The notes under the pieces: model-generated
Told to the model about the DNA's origin: nothing
Database searches by the model: none
Seen by the model: the letters and a program-made list of their open reading frames with translations, nothing else
In this document: positions 42,828 to 52,135 of the stretch, one piece after another
Layout of the letters: the number at the start of each line of letters is the position of its first letter
Numbering within the stretch: position 1 is the first letter of the stretch
Assembly (NCBI GenBank): GCA_949840905.1
Contig: CATKXW010000002.1
Location: forward strand, 1-64,000
Source: an uncultured Eggerthellaceae bacterium
GTDB lineage: Bacteria > Actinomycetota > Coriobacteriia > Coriobacteriales > Eggerthellaceae
DNA length: 64,000 bases
Direction: 5' to 3'
Made by a program: the position numbers and the translations under genes

Positions 42828-43763
42828 ATGACACAGACCGTCTCTGAGATGTTCGACGTGGCCATCATCGGCGCGGGCCCTGCCGGTCTGACCGCCGGCA
42901 TCTACGCTGCTCGCGCAGGGCTCTCGTGCGCCATGTTCGAGCGGTTGACCCCCGGCGGGCAGCTGGCCCTGACCGAGCACTTGGAGAACTATCCGGGGTT
43001 CACTCAGTCCACCAGCGGTTTCGAGCTCACCATGATGATGCATGGACAGGCCACCTCCTTCGGAGCGCGCACCATCAGCGAAGAGGTCTCCTCGGTGGAG
43101 GTCGAAGGCGCGGTGAAGCGCATAGTTACGCCGTTTTCGACCTACGAGGCCCGTGCGGTCATCGTGGCGAGTGGCGCGAGGCCGGCCACCCTCGGCCTGC
43201 CGGGAGAAGAGGCGCTCATCGGCCATGGAGTGTCCTACTGCGCCACATGCGATGGGAACTTCTTCCGCGGTCAGGACGCGGTCATCGTCGGTGGCGGCGA
43301 TACCGCGGCGGCCGATGCCATCTATCTCTCCCGTATCTGCCGCAAGGTCTATCTCGTGCATCGCCGTGATACCCTGCGGGCCACGCCCATCTATCACCAA
43401 CGTTTGGCCGAGATCGAGAACCTCGAGTTCGTATGGAGCTCTGAGGTGGTGGGATACCTCGTCGACGAGGGGGCCGTCGTGGGCGCGCAGGTGCGCGCCG
43501 TGGCTGACGGTGCGCTGCGCGACATCCCCTGCAAGGCTGTGTTCATCGCTATCGGCAGCCGTCCGAACACCGAGTTCCTCGGCGGAGCCGTGGCGCTCGA
43601 CAAGGCCGGTCACGTGCTGGCCCAAGAGGATGGTCGCACCAATGTTGAGGGCGTCTATGCGGCAGGAGACGTGCGCGTCAAGTCGCTGCGCCAGGCCGTG
43701 ACCGCCGTGGCTGACGGTGCGCTGTGCGCGGATATGGCCGCGGACTACTTGGCCGAGCGATAG
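42828..43763 (+). CDS. trxB: Thioredoxin reductase
   Basis: A 311-aa FAD enzyme that reduces thioredoxin using NADPH. The FAD motif GAGPAGLTAGIYAARAG is at the N-terminus. The redox pair C138-C141 is in YCATCDGNFF, the NADPH-binding GGGDTAAADA follows, and the C-terminal FAD motif ends GVYAAGDV. ATG 42828 has only a distant GGAAGGG. Its substrate trxA is immediately upstream. It ends 100 bases before the chosen start of the ECF transporter genes. Confidence 0.96.
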   Translation: MTQTVSEMFDVAIIGAGPAGLTAGIYAARAGLSCAMFERLTPGGQLALTEHLENYPGFTQSTSGFELTMMMHGQATSFGARTISEEVSSVEVEGAVKRIVTPFSTYEARAVIVASGARPATLGLPGEEALIGHGVSYCATCDGNFFRGQDAVIVGGGDTAAADAIYLSRICRKVYLVHRRDTLRATPIYHQRLAEIENLEFVWSSEVVGYLVDEGAVVGAQVRAVADGALRDIPCKAVFIAIGSRPNTEFLGGAVALDKAGHVLAQEDGRTNVEGVYAAGDVRVKSLRQAVTAVADGALCADMAADYLAER

Positions 43764-43863
43764 CGCCTCCTTCTCAGCGGATGGTCGACCAAAGCTCGCT
43801 TTCATGATGGATCGTTCGGGAACCTGTGCGAGAAGGGCTCCTGCGTCGCGGCGACGCTATGCC

Positions 43864-44700
43864 ATGGTGGATGCCTGGCAGCCCGCACCTTCTCTCCTCC
43901 ATATCCTCGCGGTCATCGCGGTGGCGTGCGTCACGGTCTCCTTGCCCGTCCAGATCGTCGGCATGATCGCTGCTGCACTGCTATCGCTGCAGGTAGGAGG
44001 CGCGAAGGAGCTCGCTGTTATCGGGGGCGCTATGGTGCTGGGGGCAGCGGTGTGCGTGGTGGCTCCGCTGTTCGATACCGCAGGGACGACCGTGCTGTTC
44101 TCGCTGTTCGGGCGTCCCTATACCCTCGAAGCCCTTCTGCGCGGAGCCCTCACCGGCGCGCTGGTGGCCAACATGATGCTGTGGTTCGCCTGTCTTGGTG
44201 CGCTGGTGGGCGGTGATGGGCTGCTGCGCTGTTGCGGGAAGGCAGCTCCGCGCATCGGCATGGTGACGAGCCTGGTGGTGCAGATGGTGCCGCGACTGTT
44301 CCGTCGAGCCTCCCGGATCCGCGCGGCCCGCAAAGGCGCGGCCCTAGCGGGCGCAGGCACGACGCTATCGGCACGGATGCGGGAGGGATGCGCCGTGTTC
44401 GCCACCGTGGCCGCCGATTCTCTGGAGCGCAGCGTGGTGTGCGCTGATGCCATGGAGTCCCGCGGCTATGGCACCGGCCCGCGCACCGATGCCGCCAGCT
44501 CCCCCTTATCGACAGGCGAGCGCGCCTTCGTCGCACTGACGGTGTTGGCCGTGATGGGGGTGGGCGTCTTCGCGACCTTGAGCGCTATGGGCATCCTCCC
44601 TTCGGCTCAGGCCGAGCTTTGGATGCTGCTGGCCTACGGGCTGCTGGCGTTCCTTCCCGTTCTCGTCAACCTGATGGAGGATTGCTCATGGCTCTTCTGA
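43864..44700 (+). CDS. ecfT: ECF transporter transmembrane component EcfT
   Basis: The membrane scaffold that connects the S component to the ATPases in energy-coupling-factor importers. From ATG 43864 it is 278 aa with several hydrophobic spans at each end and a cytoplasmic coupling region. That region carries the basic RAARKGAAL stretch and AMESRGYG, equivalent to the two Ala-Arg-Gly/Ser-type ATPase-contact motifs. No good ribosome-binding site precedes 43864; ATG 43804/43807 are alternatives, and the open frame extends further into trxB. Its stop overlaps the ATPase gene by 13 bases. Confidence 0.85.
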   Translation: MVDAWQPAPSLLHILAVIAVACVTVSLPVQIVGMIAAALLSLQVGGAKELAVIGGAMVLGAAVCVVAPLFDTAGTTVLFSLFGRPYTLEALLRGALTGALVANMMLWFACLGALVGGDGLLRCCGKAAPRIGMVTSLVVQMVPRLFRRASRIRAARKGAALAGAGTTLSARMREGCAVFATVAADSLERSVVCADAMESRGYGTGPRTDAASSPLSTGERAFVALTVLAVMGVGVFATLSAMGILPSAQAELWMLLAYGLLAFLPVLVNLMEDCSWLF

Positions 44701-46337
44701 ACGTGGAGCATCTGGGCTTTTCCTACGGATGCGGCGAGGAGCCGGTGCTCCAGGACGTGTCGTTCTCGGTGGAGCGTGGGGAATACGTATTGTTGCTGGG
44801 CGAGAGCGGTTGTGGCAAGACCACCCTCCTACGGTCTTTGAAGAGCGTGCTGACGCCGCGAGGCACGATGCGGGGCTGCGTCTCCTACGGCGGCGTGTCG
44901 CTCGCAGAGCTGTCCTTGCGCGACCAGGCGGCGGCGATCGGCTATGTGGGTCAGGACCTGGACGCGCAGTTGGTGTGCGACACAGTGGGCCATGAGCTGG
45001 CGTTCGGTCTGGAAAACCTCGGGGTGGAGCCGGTCGCTGTACGAGCGCGGGTGGCCGAGATGGCTGCCTATCTCGGCTTGGAGCCGCTGTTCGGCCGACC
45101 GGTGCAAGAGCTCTCCGGTGGCGAGAAGCAGTTGGTGAACCTGGCGAGCGTCATGGTGATGCGCCCGCGCCTGCTGCTGCTCGATGAGCCGTGCGCCCAG
45201 CTCGACCCCCTCGCCGGTCGTATGTTCATGGACGCGGTGGCTCGCATGAACCGCGAGCGCGGCGTGACCGTGGTGATGGTGGAGCATCGGGCTGCGGAGA
45301 TGTTCTCCCTGGTAAGTCGCGTGCTCTCGCTGCGCGAGGGGCGCATCGCCTTCGACGGCGCTCCCGAGGAGGTCGCCCGTCAGCTGCTCGCCGCGAACGA
45401 CCCGGTGGCTCCCTCGCTGCCAGCGGCGGCGCGCATCGCCCATGCTCTCGATAGGGAAGAGGAGCGGCTTCCTCTCGATACGGGCACGGGCCGTCTTTGG
45501 TTCCAGGCTTGGTGCCGCCAACATCCGCCTGCGACGCGCCCCATCGCCGAGGAGGGATCGGCACCTTCTGTGGTGGCTCCTCCCGTCATAGAGCTGCGGG
45601 ACGTGAGCTTCCGCTACGGCCGTGAGCTGCCCGATGTGCTCTCGCGAACGAGCCTCGTCGTGCCGCGCGGAGGCGTTCATGCCGTGGTCGGAGGGAACGG
45701 GTCGGGGAAATCGACCCTGTTGGAGCTCATGGCGGGCGTCCATCGGCCTGTGCGAGGACGGGTGCGCTTCACTACTGGTGCGTCGAGGCGTTCCGGAGGC
45801 GGGGCGGTGGCATTGCTGCCCCAAGAGCCCATAGATCTGTTCGCCCATGATACGGTGGGAGCATCCTTTGAGGCAGCCGGGGTCGTCCATGGAGCGCGTG
45901 CCCGAGAGCGGGCCTGCATGCTCGCAGAGCGCTTCGCGGTGGATCGGGTGTTGCAGCGGGACCCGCGCGACCTCTCTGCCGGTGAGCTGCAACGGGCCGC
46001 GCTGGTGCTGGTGCTGATGGGGGAGCCAGCCGTGCTCTTGCTGGACGAAGCCACCCGCAGTCTCGATGCGCCGAGCAAGGGCGTGCTGGCGGGGTTGCTG
46101 CGAGAGCTGGCCGCCGAGGGCACTACCGTGGTTCTCTCTAGCCATGACCTGCAATTCTGCGCCGAGAACGCCGAGACCATCGCGTTTCTGTTCGACGGGT
46201 CGGTGGTGGCCCAGGCTCCTGTGCGCTCCTTCTTCGCCGATACGGCCTACTACACTACCGATCCTGCCGTCATAACGCGGCCTTGTTTGAGCGATGCCAT
46301 CACGGTGGCCGAGGCGGTGGCGCCGTGGCGCGCTTGA
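44688..46337 (+). CDS. ECF transporter ATPase, fused A1-A2
   Basis: A 549-aa protein with two ABC cassettes in one chain, taking the place of separate EcfA1 and EcfA2. Cassette 1 has GESGCGKTT, LSGGEKQL and LLLDEPCAQLDPLAG. Cassette 2 has GGNGSGKST, LSAGELQRAAL (S-A-G instead of S-G-G in the signature) and LLLDEATRSLDAPS. A roughly 60-residue linker joins them. ATG 44688 has GATGGAGG seven bases upstream and overlaps ecfT. The altered second signature may leave that site less active, but such variation is common in fused ECF ATPases. Confidence 0.92.
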   Translation: MALLNVEHLGFSYGCGEEPVLQDVSFSVERGEYVLLLGESGCGKTTLLRSLKSVLTPRGTMRGCVSYGGVSLAELSLRDQAAAIGYVGQDLDAQLVCDTVGHELAFGLENLGVEPVAVRARVAEMAAYLGLEPLFGRPVQELSGGEKQLVNLASVMVMRPRLLLLDEPCAQLDPLAGRMFMDAVARMNRERGVTVVMVEHRAAEMFSLVSRVLSLREGRIAFDGAPEEVARQLLAANDPVAPSLPAAARIAHALDREEERLPLDTGTGRLWFQAWCRQHPPATRPIAEEGSAPSVVAPPVIELRDVSFRYGRELPDVLSRTSLVVPRGGVHAVVGGNGSGKSTLLELMAGVHRPVRGRVRFTTGASRRSGGGAVALLPQEPIDLFAHDTVGASFEAAGVVHGARARERACMLAERFAVDRVLQRDPRDLSAGELQRAALVLVLMGEPAVLLLDEATRSLDAPSKGVLAGLLRELAAEGTTVVLSSHDLQFCAENAETIAFLFDGSVVAQAPVRSFFADTAYYTTDPAVITRPCLSDAITVAEAVAPWRA

Positions 46338-47065
46338 ACCCTGCTCTGCTGAACGGGACGCTGCTGTTGCTGGCCGTGCTCACGGTGGCGCTCTGCGCCT
46401 TCGCGCACGCCAGCTACTACCTTCCCGCCACGCTTCTCGTTGTCTATGCCGTCGTGGGCGCCTTCGCCGGCTTCGAGCGCAACGGGACCTCCGCGCGGCG
46501 CATGACGCTCATGGCCGCCCTCTGCGCCCTCGCCGTCATCTCCCGCGTCATCTTCGCCCCGGTGCCGTTCTTCAAGCCTATCGCCGGCATCGTCATGCTC
46601 TCCGGCGTGGCCTTGGGCGCGCGCAGCGGCTTTTTAGTGGGCAGCGTGGCCATGCTGGCGAGCAACGTGCTGTTCGGTCAAGGCCCCTGGACGCCCTGGC
46701 AGATGCTGGCTTTCGGTCTCGACGGTCTCGTCTTCGGCGCGTTGGCGGATAGGGGCCTTCTCGCCCGCAGCCGGTGGGAGCCGACGATGCGGGCGCTAGC
46801 GGGCCTTTTCGGTGCTGCGCTCGTGCTGCTGGTGAGCGGACCTCTGCTCGACACCTGTTCGGTGCTCGTGTTCTCCACCGGGGCGTTCACCGTCGAGGGC
46901 GCGGTGGCTATCTATCTCGCCGGTCTGGTGCCCAACGCGCTCCTATCCATCGCCACCTTCCTCACGCTGTTCTTCCTCGCGCCGCCCTTCCTCGCCATGA
47001 TGGCGCGGGTGGAGAGCAAGTACGGCATCGGCGGCGGAGACGCCTTGCAATCTGGTAGAATCTAG
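46325..47065 (+). CDS. ECF transporter substrate-binding S component
   Basis: A 246-aa membrane protein with about six helices. The core reads ALAVISRVIFAPVPFFKPI, then FGQGPWTPWQMLAFGLDGLV, a pattern seen in ECF S components. These bind vitamins or related micronutrients such as cobalamin precursors, thiamine and riboflavin. The substrate cannot be identified here: no riboswitch and no biosynthetic gene accompanies the cluster. GTG 46325 overlaps the ATPase gene by 13 bases, so T, A and S are translationally coupled. The stop codon lies inside the prfA promoter. Confidence 0.85.
   Translation: MARLNPALLNGTLLLLAVLTVALCAFAHASYYLPATLLVVYAVVGAFAGFERNGTSARRMTLMAALCALAVISRVIFAPVPFFKPIAGIVMLSGVALGARSGFLVGSVAMLASNVLFGQGPWTPWQMLAFGLDGLVFGALADRGLLARSRWEPTMRALAGLFGAALVLLVSGPLLDTCSVLVFSTGAFTVEGAVAIYLAGLVPNALLSIATFLTLFFLAPPFLAMMARVESKYGIGGGDALQSGRI
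47053..47061 (+). promoter_or_regulatory. Extended -10 promoter of prfA
   Basis: TGGTAGAAT fits the extended -10 pattern, 125 bases before the prfA ATG and overlapping the end of the S-component gene. No -35 is evident. Confidence 0.5.
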
Positions 47066-47185
47066 CGGAAACGCAGTCCTTCTCCCGCTCTTCGCGGAAA
47101 GACCGATCGACAGGACCCATTCACCGACGATATGCCGCTGTCCGGCCTGGCCGCGGGGCGAGCACGCTTTTTAAGGAGCGCCATC

Positions 47186-48268
47186 ATGCAAGAGACGAAC
47201 ATGGTCGACAAGCTCATCAAGATCATCGACGCCTACGAGGAGCTGCAAGCGAAGATGGGCGACCCAGCGGTGCTCGCCGACCAGAAGGAGTACAACCGCC
47301 TGGCCAAGGAATATGCTTCCCAAGGGCCGCTGGCCAAGCGCGCCAAGGAGTACATAGCGGCGGTGGAAGACCTCGAGGCGGCCAAAGAGATGCTGGGCGA
47401 TGCCGACATGAAGGAGTTCGCTCAGGAGGAGATCGCCGGGATAGAGGGACGACTGCCCGAGATCGAAGAGGACATCAAGTTCATGTTGATCCCGAGCGAC
47501 CCGGCTGACGAGAAGGACATCATCGTCGAGATCCGCGCTGCGGCGGGCGGCGATGAAGCTGCCATCTTCGCCGGTGACCTCTATAAGATGTACATGCATT
47601 TCGCCAACGACCGCGGCTGGAAGACCGAGACCCTCGATGTGTCGGAGTCCGACGCCGGTGGCTACAAGGAGATACAGTTCAAGGTGAAGGGCGATCACGT
47701 CTATTCCGTCATGAAGTTCGAGAGCGGCGTCCATCGCGTCCAGCGCGTTCCCAAGACCGAGAGCCAAGGGCGCATCCATACCTCTACCGCCACCGTGGCC
47801 GTGCTGCCTGAGGCTGATGAGGTGGAGGTGGAGATAAACGAGAACGACCTGCGCATCGACGTTTACCGCGCTGGCGGCCCGGGCGGCCAGTGCGTGAACA
47901 CCACCGACTCGGCCGTGCGCATCACGCACCTGCCATCCGGTCTGGTGGTGCAATCCCAGGACCAGAAGAGCCAGCTGCAGAACAAGATAGCTGCCATGAG
48001 CGTGCTGCGCGCTCGCCTTTACGAGAAGATGCTCGCCGAGCAGCAGGCGGCCGAGGGCGCCGAGCGTCTGGCCCAGATAGGCTCGGGCGATCGCAGCGAG
48101 AAGATCCGCACCTACAATGGCCCTCAGGATCGCGTGACCGACCATCGCATCGGCTACAACGGCACCTACAACGGCGTGCTGCTCGGGGCCGGCGGCAGCG
48201 GCCTGGCCGAGCTCATCACCGCGCTGCAGGCCGCCGATCGCGCCCAGAAGCTCGAACAAGCCGTCTGA
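47186..48268 (+). CDS. prfA: Peptide chain release factor 1
   Basis: RF1 ends translation at UAA and UAG. The 360-aa protein has the GGQ catalytic loop at 233-235 ([13 protein letters not shown]), the same position as in E. coli RF1, and a typical N-terminal coiled-coil start ([18 protein letters not shown]). ATG 47186 has AAGGAG seven bases upstream. The stop overlaps prmC (TGATG); PrmC methylates the GGQ glutamine, so the pair is functionally linked. Confidence 0.97.
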   Translation: MQETNMVDKLIKIIDAYEELQAKMGDPAVLADQKEYNRLAKEYASQGPLAKRAKEYIAAVEDLEAAKEMLGDADMKEFAQEEIAGIEGRLPEIEEDIKFMLIPSDPADEKDIIVEIRAAAGGDEAAIFAGDLYKMYMHFANDRGWKTETLDVSESDAGGYKEIQFKVKGDHVYSVMKFESGVHRVQRVPKTESQGRIHTSTATVAVLPEADEVEVEINENDLRIDVYRAGGPGGQCVNTTDSAVRITHLPSGLVVQSQDQKSQLQNKIAAMSVLRARLYEKMLAEQQAAEGAERLAQIGSGDRSEKIRTYNGPQDRVTDHRIGYNGTYNGVLLGAGGSGLAELITALQAADRAQKLEQAV

Positions 48269-49323
48269 TGGTCGAAGACGGCATCTGGACCATCCAGCGC
48301 ATGCTCGATTGGATGCGCGGGTACTTGGAGGACAAAGGGGACGAGAACCCACGCGCGGCGGCCCAATGGTTGCTATCGGATGCTACCGGCCTCTCGCGCA
48401 TCGAGCTGTACGCGCGCTTCGAACAGCCCCTGTCGATGGAGGAGCGCCAGCGTCTGCGCGAGTCGGTGAGAAGGCGGGCAGCTGGCGAGCCGTTGCAGTA
48501 CATCACCGGCAGCGCGCCCTTCCGCCATCTGGTCATGAAGGTGGAACGAGGCGTCCTCATCCCACGGCCGGAGACCGAGGTGCTGGTGAGCGAGGCGCTG
48601 GCCTTGCTGCCAGCGGCCCGTCGCGTGCGCTCGCGGGAGTTTCTGGCCGAGATGGCCCCGCCTGATGTCGCCGGAGCGCCTGCGCTGGGAGCGGAGGCCA
48701 TGAGCGAGCTCGTCATCGAGGAGCGGTGCACGTTCGCCGCTACGGAACCCGAAGAGGAGCCGCGCGAGCTGTTGGTGGCCGATATCGGCACCGGCAGCGG
48801 CTGCATCGCCTGCTCCCTCGCCTTCGAGCATCCTCTCATCCGCGTGGTGGCCACCGACCTGTCGGCCGAGGCCCTCGCCGTGGCGCAGCGCAATGCCGCA
48901 GATAACGGCCTTTCGGAGCGTATCGCGTTCTATGAAGGAGACCTTGGGGCTGCGGTGCCCGCTGCGCTCGTCGGCTCCTTCGACGCTATCCTCTCCAATC
49001 CGCCCTACATCCCCGATGACGTGCTGGCGACCATGCCGCGAGAGGTGGTCGATTTCGAGCCTGACCTGGCTTTGGCGGGAGGGATCGATGGTCTTGACCC
49101 GTTCCGCCGACTGCTCCCTTGGGCCTTCGAGGCTCTGGCTGACCACGGCTTCTTCGCTTGCGAGCTCCATGAGGGATGCTTAGATGAGGCCGCCGCGCTC
49201 GCCCGCGAAGGTGGGTTCGCCCGTGTGCGCGTCGTCGATGACCTGACCGGAAGGCCGCGCGTGCTCATCGCGCTGAAGACCGTTTCCTCCTCTGACGAAA
49301 GGGATGATATCCATGGCCTCTAA
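48268..49323 (+). CDS. prmC: Peptide chain release factor N5-glutamine methyltransferase
   Basis: PrmC (HemK) methylates the GGQ glutamine of release factors. The helical N-domain ends in VERGVLIPRPETEVLV (LIPRPETE from residue 97). The SAM motif DIGTGSGCIA starts at 172, and the catalytic NPPYI follows. The protein is 351 aa instead of about 280, because about 55 extra residues, acidic and alanine-rich, separate those two conserved blocks. It is translationally coupled to prfA, and its last bases overlap the next gene. Confidence 0.95.
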   Translation: MVEDGIWTIQRMLDWMRGYLEDKGDENPRAAAQWLLSDATGLSRIELYARFEQPLSMEERQRLRESVRRRAAGEPLQYITGSAPFRHLVMKVERGVLIPRPETEVLVSEALALLPAARRVRSREFLAEMAPPDVAGAPALGAEAMSELVIEERCTFAATEPEEEPRELLVADIGTGSGCIACSLAFEHPLIRVVATDLSAEALAVAQRNAADNGLSERIAFYEGDLGAAVPAALVGSFDAILSNPPYIPDDVLATMPREVVDFEPDLALAGGIDGLDPFRRLLPWAFEALADHGFFACELHEGCLDEAAALAREGGFARVRVVDDLTGRPRVLIALKTVSSSDERDDIHGL

Positions 49324-50152
49324 CGAGCTCATCGCCCGTCTCGACGAGGCGAGCGCTTCTCTGCGCGAGCGGCTCGCTTCGCGCACGCCGCGCATCGGTC
49401 TCATACTGGGATCGGGCCTGGGGCCTCTGGCCGAGGCCATCGAAGGGGCGGTCTGCATCCCCTTCGGCGAGGTGCCCCATATGAAGACCTCCACGGCTAC
49501 CTCTCATGTGGGTCGTTTCGTGGCGGGAGACCTCGCGGGAGCGCCGGTCATCGCCATGCAGGGGCGCTTGCACGGCTACGAGGGGAACAGCGCTCAGGAA
49601 GTGGCCTTTCCAGTATGGCTGATGGAGCGGTTGGGCGTGGAGGTGCTCATCACCACCAATGCGGCCGGTGCCATCAACGAGGATTATCGGGTGGGCGATC
49701 TGTGCATCATGAGCGACCACATCAACTTCACCGGCCGAAACCCAGTAGCGGGCACCGAGCCGGACGGGGTGGCGTTCCGCTTCTTCTCGATGTTCGAAGC
49801 CTATGACCCGCAGCTGCGCGCCATCGCCCATCGCGTGGCCGAACGGTACGCCATCCCTGTGCAAGAGGGCGTGTACCTGGGACTTCTCGGGCCGAGCTTC
49901 GAGACGCCAGCCGAGATACGCGCGTTTCGCCTCTGGGGCGCGGACACCGTGGCCATGTCGGTGGTGGAAGAGGTCATAGCCGCCCGCCATGTGGGCATGC
50001 GGGTCTTGGGCGTGTCGCTGGTGACGAACATGGCCTGCGGGGTGGGGGGTGCGAGCCCCGATGATGAAGAGGTGTTGGAGGTGGCAGCTCGTCGCGAAGG
50101 CGACTTCCGCGCATTCATCGAAGGCATCGTGGCCGCGATTGCGCTAGACTGA
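49313..50152 (+). CDS. Purine-nucleoside phosphorylase
   Basis: A trimeric-type PNP (279 aa) that splits inosine and guanosine with phosphate, salvaging purines. The phosphate-binding ILGSGLG is at the N-terminus, followed by MQGRLHGYEG, TNAAGAIN and the base-binding DHINFTGRNP region. ATG 49313 has AAAGG ten bases upstream; ATG 49304 is an alternative. It overlaps prmC by 11 bases and lies 4 bases from phoH, so it sits inside an otherwise translation-related operon. Confidence 0.94.
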   Translation: MASNELIARLDEASASLRERLASRTPRIGLILGSGLGPLAEAIEGAVCIPFGEVPHMKTSTATSHVGRFVAGDLAGAPVIAMQGRLHGYEGNSAQEVAFPVWLMERLGVEVLITTNAAGAINEDYRVGDLCIMSDHINFTGRNPVAGTEPDGVAFRFFSMFEAYDPQLRAIAHRVAERYAIPVQEGVYLGLLGPSFETPAEIRAFRLWGADTVAMSVVEEVIAARHVGMRVLGVSLVTNMACGVGGASPDDEEVLEVAARREGDFRAFIEGIVAAIALD

Positions 50153-50156
50153 TGTC

Positions 50157-51146
50157 ATGACCGAGAACAACGATCCCATAACGCTCACCGTTCCCGTCGA
50201 TGTGCCCATGACCTTGGTGGTCGGGGAGGGGGATGGGGTGCTGCGGCTCATCCAAGACGCTTTCGACGCGCGCATCACCGTGCGAGGCGACCGCATCGTC
50301 ATCGAAGGGGACGCGGTGGAGACCCAGGCCATCACGGCCCTGTTCGCCGACCTGATGAAGAGCGCTGCGAGCGGCCTCGTGCCCGATGCTGACCATGTGG
50401 CGCGCCTCATAGATCTCACGCGCGCCGCCGACATCGCTCCCACCGAGCTGCGCGATGACGTGCTGCTGTCGTTTCGCGGTCGTGCCATCCGTCCGAAGAC
50501 AGCTGGCCAGAAGCGTTATGTGGATGCCATACGGAACAACACCATCACCTTCGCCATGGGCCCGGCGGGCACCGGCAAGACCTATCTGGCCATGGCCATG
50601 GCCATAGCGGCTCTGAAGGACAAGCGGGTGAACCGCATCATCCTCACTCGCCCCATCGTGGAAGCAGGGGAGAACCTGGGCTTTCTGCCTGGCACTCTCA
50701 CTGAGAAGGTCGACCCCTATATCCGGCCGCTCTACGACGCGTTGTTCGACATGTGCGACGCCGAACGCGCTGCTAAGCTGCTCGATGACGGCACCATCGA
50801 GATAGCGCCTTTGGCCTTCATGCGCGGTCGTACCCTTAACGACGCCTTCGTCATCTTGGATGAGGCGCAGAACACCACACCAGAGCAGATAAAGATGTTC
50901 CTCACTCGCCTTGGGTTCGGCTCGAAGATGGTCATCACCGGCGATGCCACCCAGATCGACCTGCCGCGAGGCGAGTCGGGCTTCGCGCGGGTGCGCTCCA
51001 TCCTCGAAGGGGTGGACGACATCGCTTTTTGCGATTTCGGCGGCAAGGACGTGGTGCGCCACTCGCTGGTGGCCAAGATCGTGGCGGCCTACGAAGCCGC
51101 TGACGAGCGTCGTCGAACCCGTTCGTTCGAGACGCAGGAAAGTTAG
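50157..51146 (+). CDS. phoH: PhoH-like ATPase
   Basis: A 329-aa cytoplasmic P-loop ATPase of the PhoH family, with Walker A GPAGTGKTYLAMAMA and Walker B AFVILDEAQNTTP. An N-terminal KH-like region lies before it (EGDGVLRLIQDAFDARI). PhoH genes commonly precede ybeY and era and are linked to ribosome and RNA metabolism. The biochemical role is not settled. ATG 50157 is 4 bases after the purine phosphorylase stop. Confidence 0.93.
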   Translation: MTENNDPITLTVPVDVPMTLVVGEGDGVLRLIQDAFDARITVRGDRIVIEGDAVETQAITALFADLMKSAASGLVPDADHVARLIDLTRAADIAPTELRDDVLLSFRGRAIRPKTAGQKRYVDAIRNNTITFAMGPAGTGKTYLAMAMAIAALKDKRVNRIILTRPIVEAGENLGFLPGTLTEKVDPYIRPLYDALFDMCDAERAAKLLDDGTIEIAPLAFMRGRTLNDAFVILDEAQNTTPEQIKMFLTRLGFGSKMVITGDATQIDLPRGESGFARVRSILEGVDDIAFCDFGGKDVVRHSLVAKIVAAYEAADERRRTRSFETQES

Positions 51147-51164
51147 GAAGAGGGGAGCGCTGCT

Positions 51165-51641
51165 GTGGACATCCTCATCGACATCCGTCATCGGGAAGAG
51201 GATCTGGCCTGCATCCCCATCGAGGCCATCGCCCATCATGTGATCGAGAGCGAGGGCAAGCCGTCCTCAACAGAGGTGTCCATCACCTTCGTCGACGATG
51301 AGGAGATGGCTGCGCTGAACGAGGAGTTCCGCGGCATCGTCGGGCCGACCGATGTGCTCTCCTTCGAATGCGATGCCCTCGATGACGAGATGGCATCTCC
51401 TTCGGGGGCCACCGAGAAGGTCTACGAGCTGGGCGACGTCATCATCGCTCCGGATGTGGCCGCGGCCCAGTGCGAAGGCTATGGCAACAGCTTCGAGGCC
51501 GAAGTGGCTCTACTGCTCGTGCATGGGCTTCTGCATCTGTGCGGCTACGACCATATGGAAGATGCCGAGGCGGAGGCCATGGAAGCGCGCGAACGCGAGC
51601 TTCTGGCAGCCTTTCCCGCCTATAGCGCGGCCCGGGGGTGA
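51165..51641 (+). CDS. ybeY: Endoribonuclease YbeY
   Basis: A zinc-dependent RNase involved in 16S rRNA maturation and ribosome quality control. The 158-aa protein has the full zinc motif in LVHGLLHLCGYDHMED, with three histidines, and the GPTDVLSFE segment typical of the family. The GTG start has AAGAGGGGAG about 9 bases upstream. It lies between phoH and dgkA in the expected order. Confidence 0.95.
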   Translation: MDILIDIRHREEDLACIPIEAIAHHVIESEGKPSSTEVSITFVDDEEMAALNEEFRGIVGPTDVLSFECDALDDEMASPSGATEKVYELGDVIIAPDVAAAQCEGYGNSFEAEVALLLVHGLLHLCGYDHMEDAEAEAMEARERELLAAFPAYSAARG

Positions 51642-51647
51642 GCGGCC

Positions 51648-52079
51648 ATGGCCAGCGCCCCTGCCGATCCCTCGCCTCGCTTCAAACGTACGAGCTCCGA
51701 TAAGGAGCAGGGCGCGCGCTTTCCTTTGGGCCGCGCTTTCGCGTGCGCCCGTTGCGGCATCGCTCATGCGTGGCGCACCCAACGCAACATGCGCATCCAC
51801 AGCCTGTTCGCGCTGGTAGCCGTGGTCGCTGGATTCCTGCTGCGCATCGATGCGCAGGCTTGGTGCGCGGTGGTGGTCTGTATCGCCCTGGTGTTCGCGG
51901 CCGAATGCTTCAATACGGCGTTAGAGGCTGCTGTTGATCTGGTGACCGACGACTACCATGAGCTGGCCCGCGTGGCCAAGGACTGTGCCGCAGGAGCAGT
52001 GTATCTGTGCGCTGCGGGAGCGGTTGTAGTGGGAGTCATCGTGTATCTGCCGCCGTTAGTGGCGCTGATCTGGTCGTGA
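51648..52079 (+). CDS. dgkA: Diacylglycerol/undecaprenol kinase family protein
   Basis: A small integral-membrane kinase (143 aa) of the DgkA family. In Gram-positive bacteria such proteins often phosphorylate undecaprenol, recycling the lipid carrier for cell-wall synthesis. The catalytic segment AAECFNTALEAAVDL and the AKDCAAGAV stretch are conserved, within three transmembrane helices. A basic 40-residue N-terminal extension precedes the core. The lipid substrate cannot be read from the sequence. Confidence 0.9.
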   Translation: MASAPADPSPRFKRTSSDKEQGARFPLGRAFACARCGIAHAWRTQRNMRIHSLFALVAVVAGFLLRIDAQAWCAVVVCIALVFAAECFNTALEAAVDLVTDDYHELARVAKDCAAGAVYLCAAGAVVVGVIVYLPPLVALIWS

Positions 52080-52135
52080 GCGCACGGCCGTCCTGCGGTC
52101 GGGAAACGGTCGTGAAGGGAACAGAGGAGGATCCG

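Noticed and set aside
42165-43805. Apparent 993-aa minus-strand gene extending the antiporter upstream
   Set aside because: The extension runs antisense through trxA and trxB; a good ribosome-binding site and family-like N-terminus place the real start at 42164.
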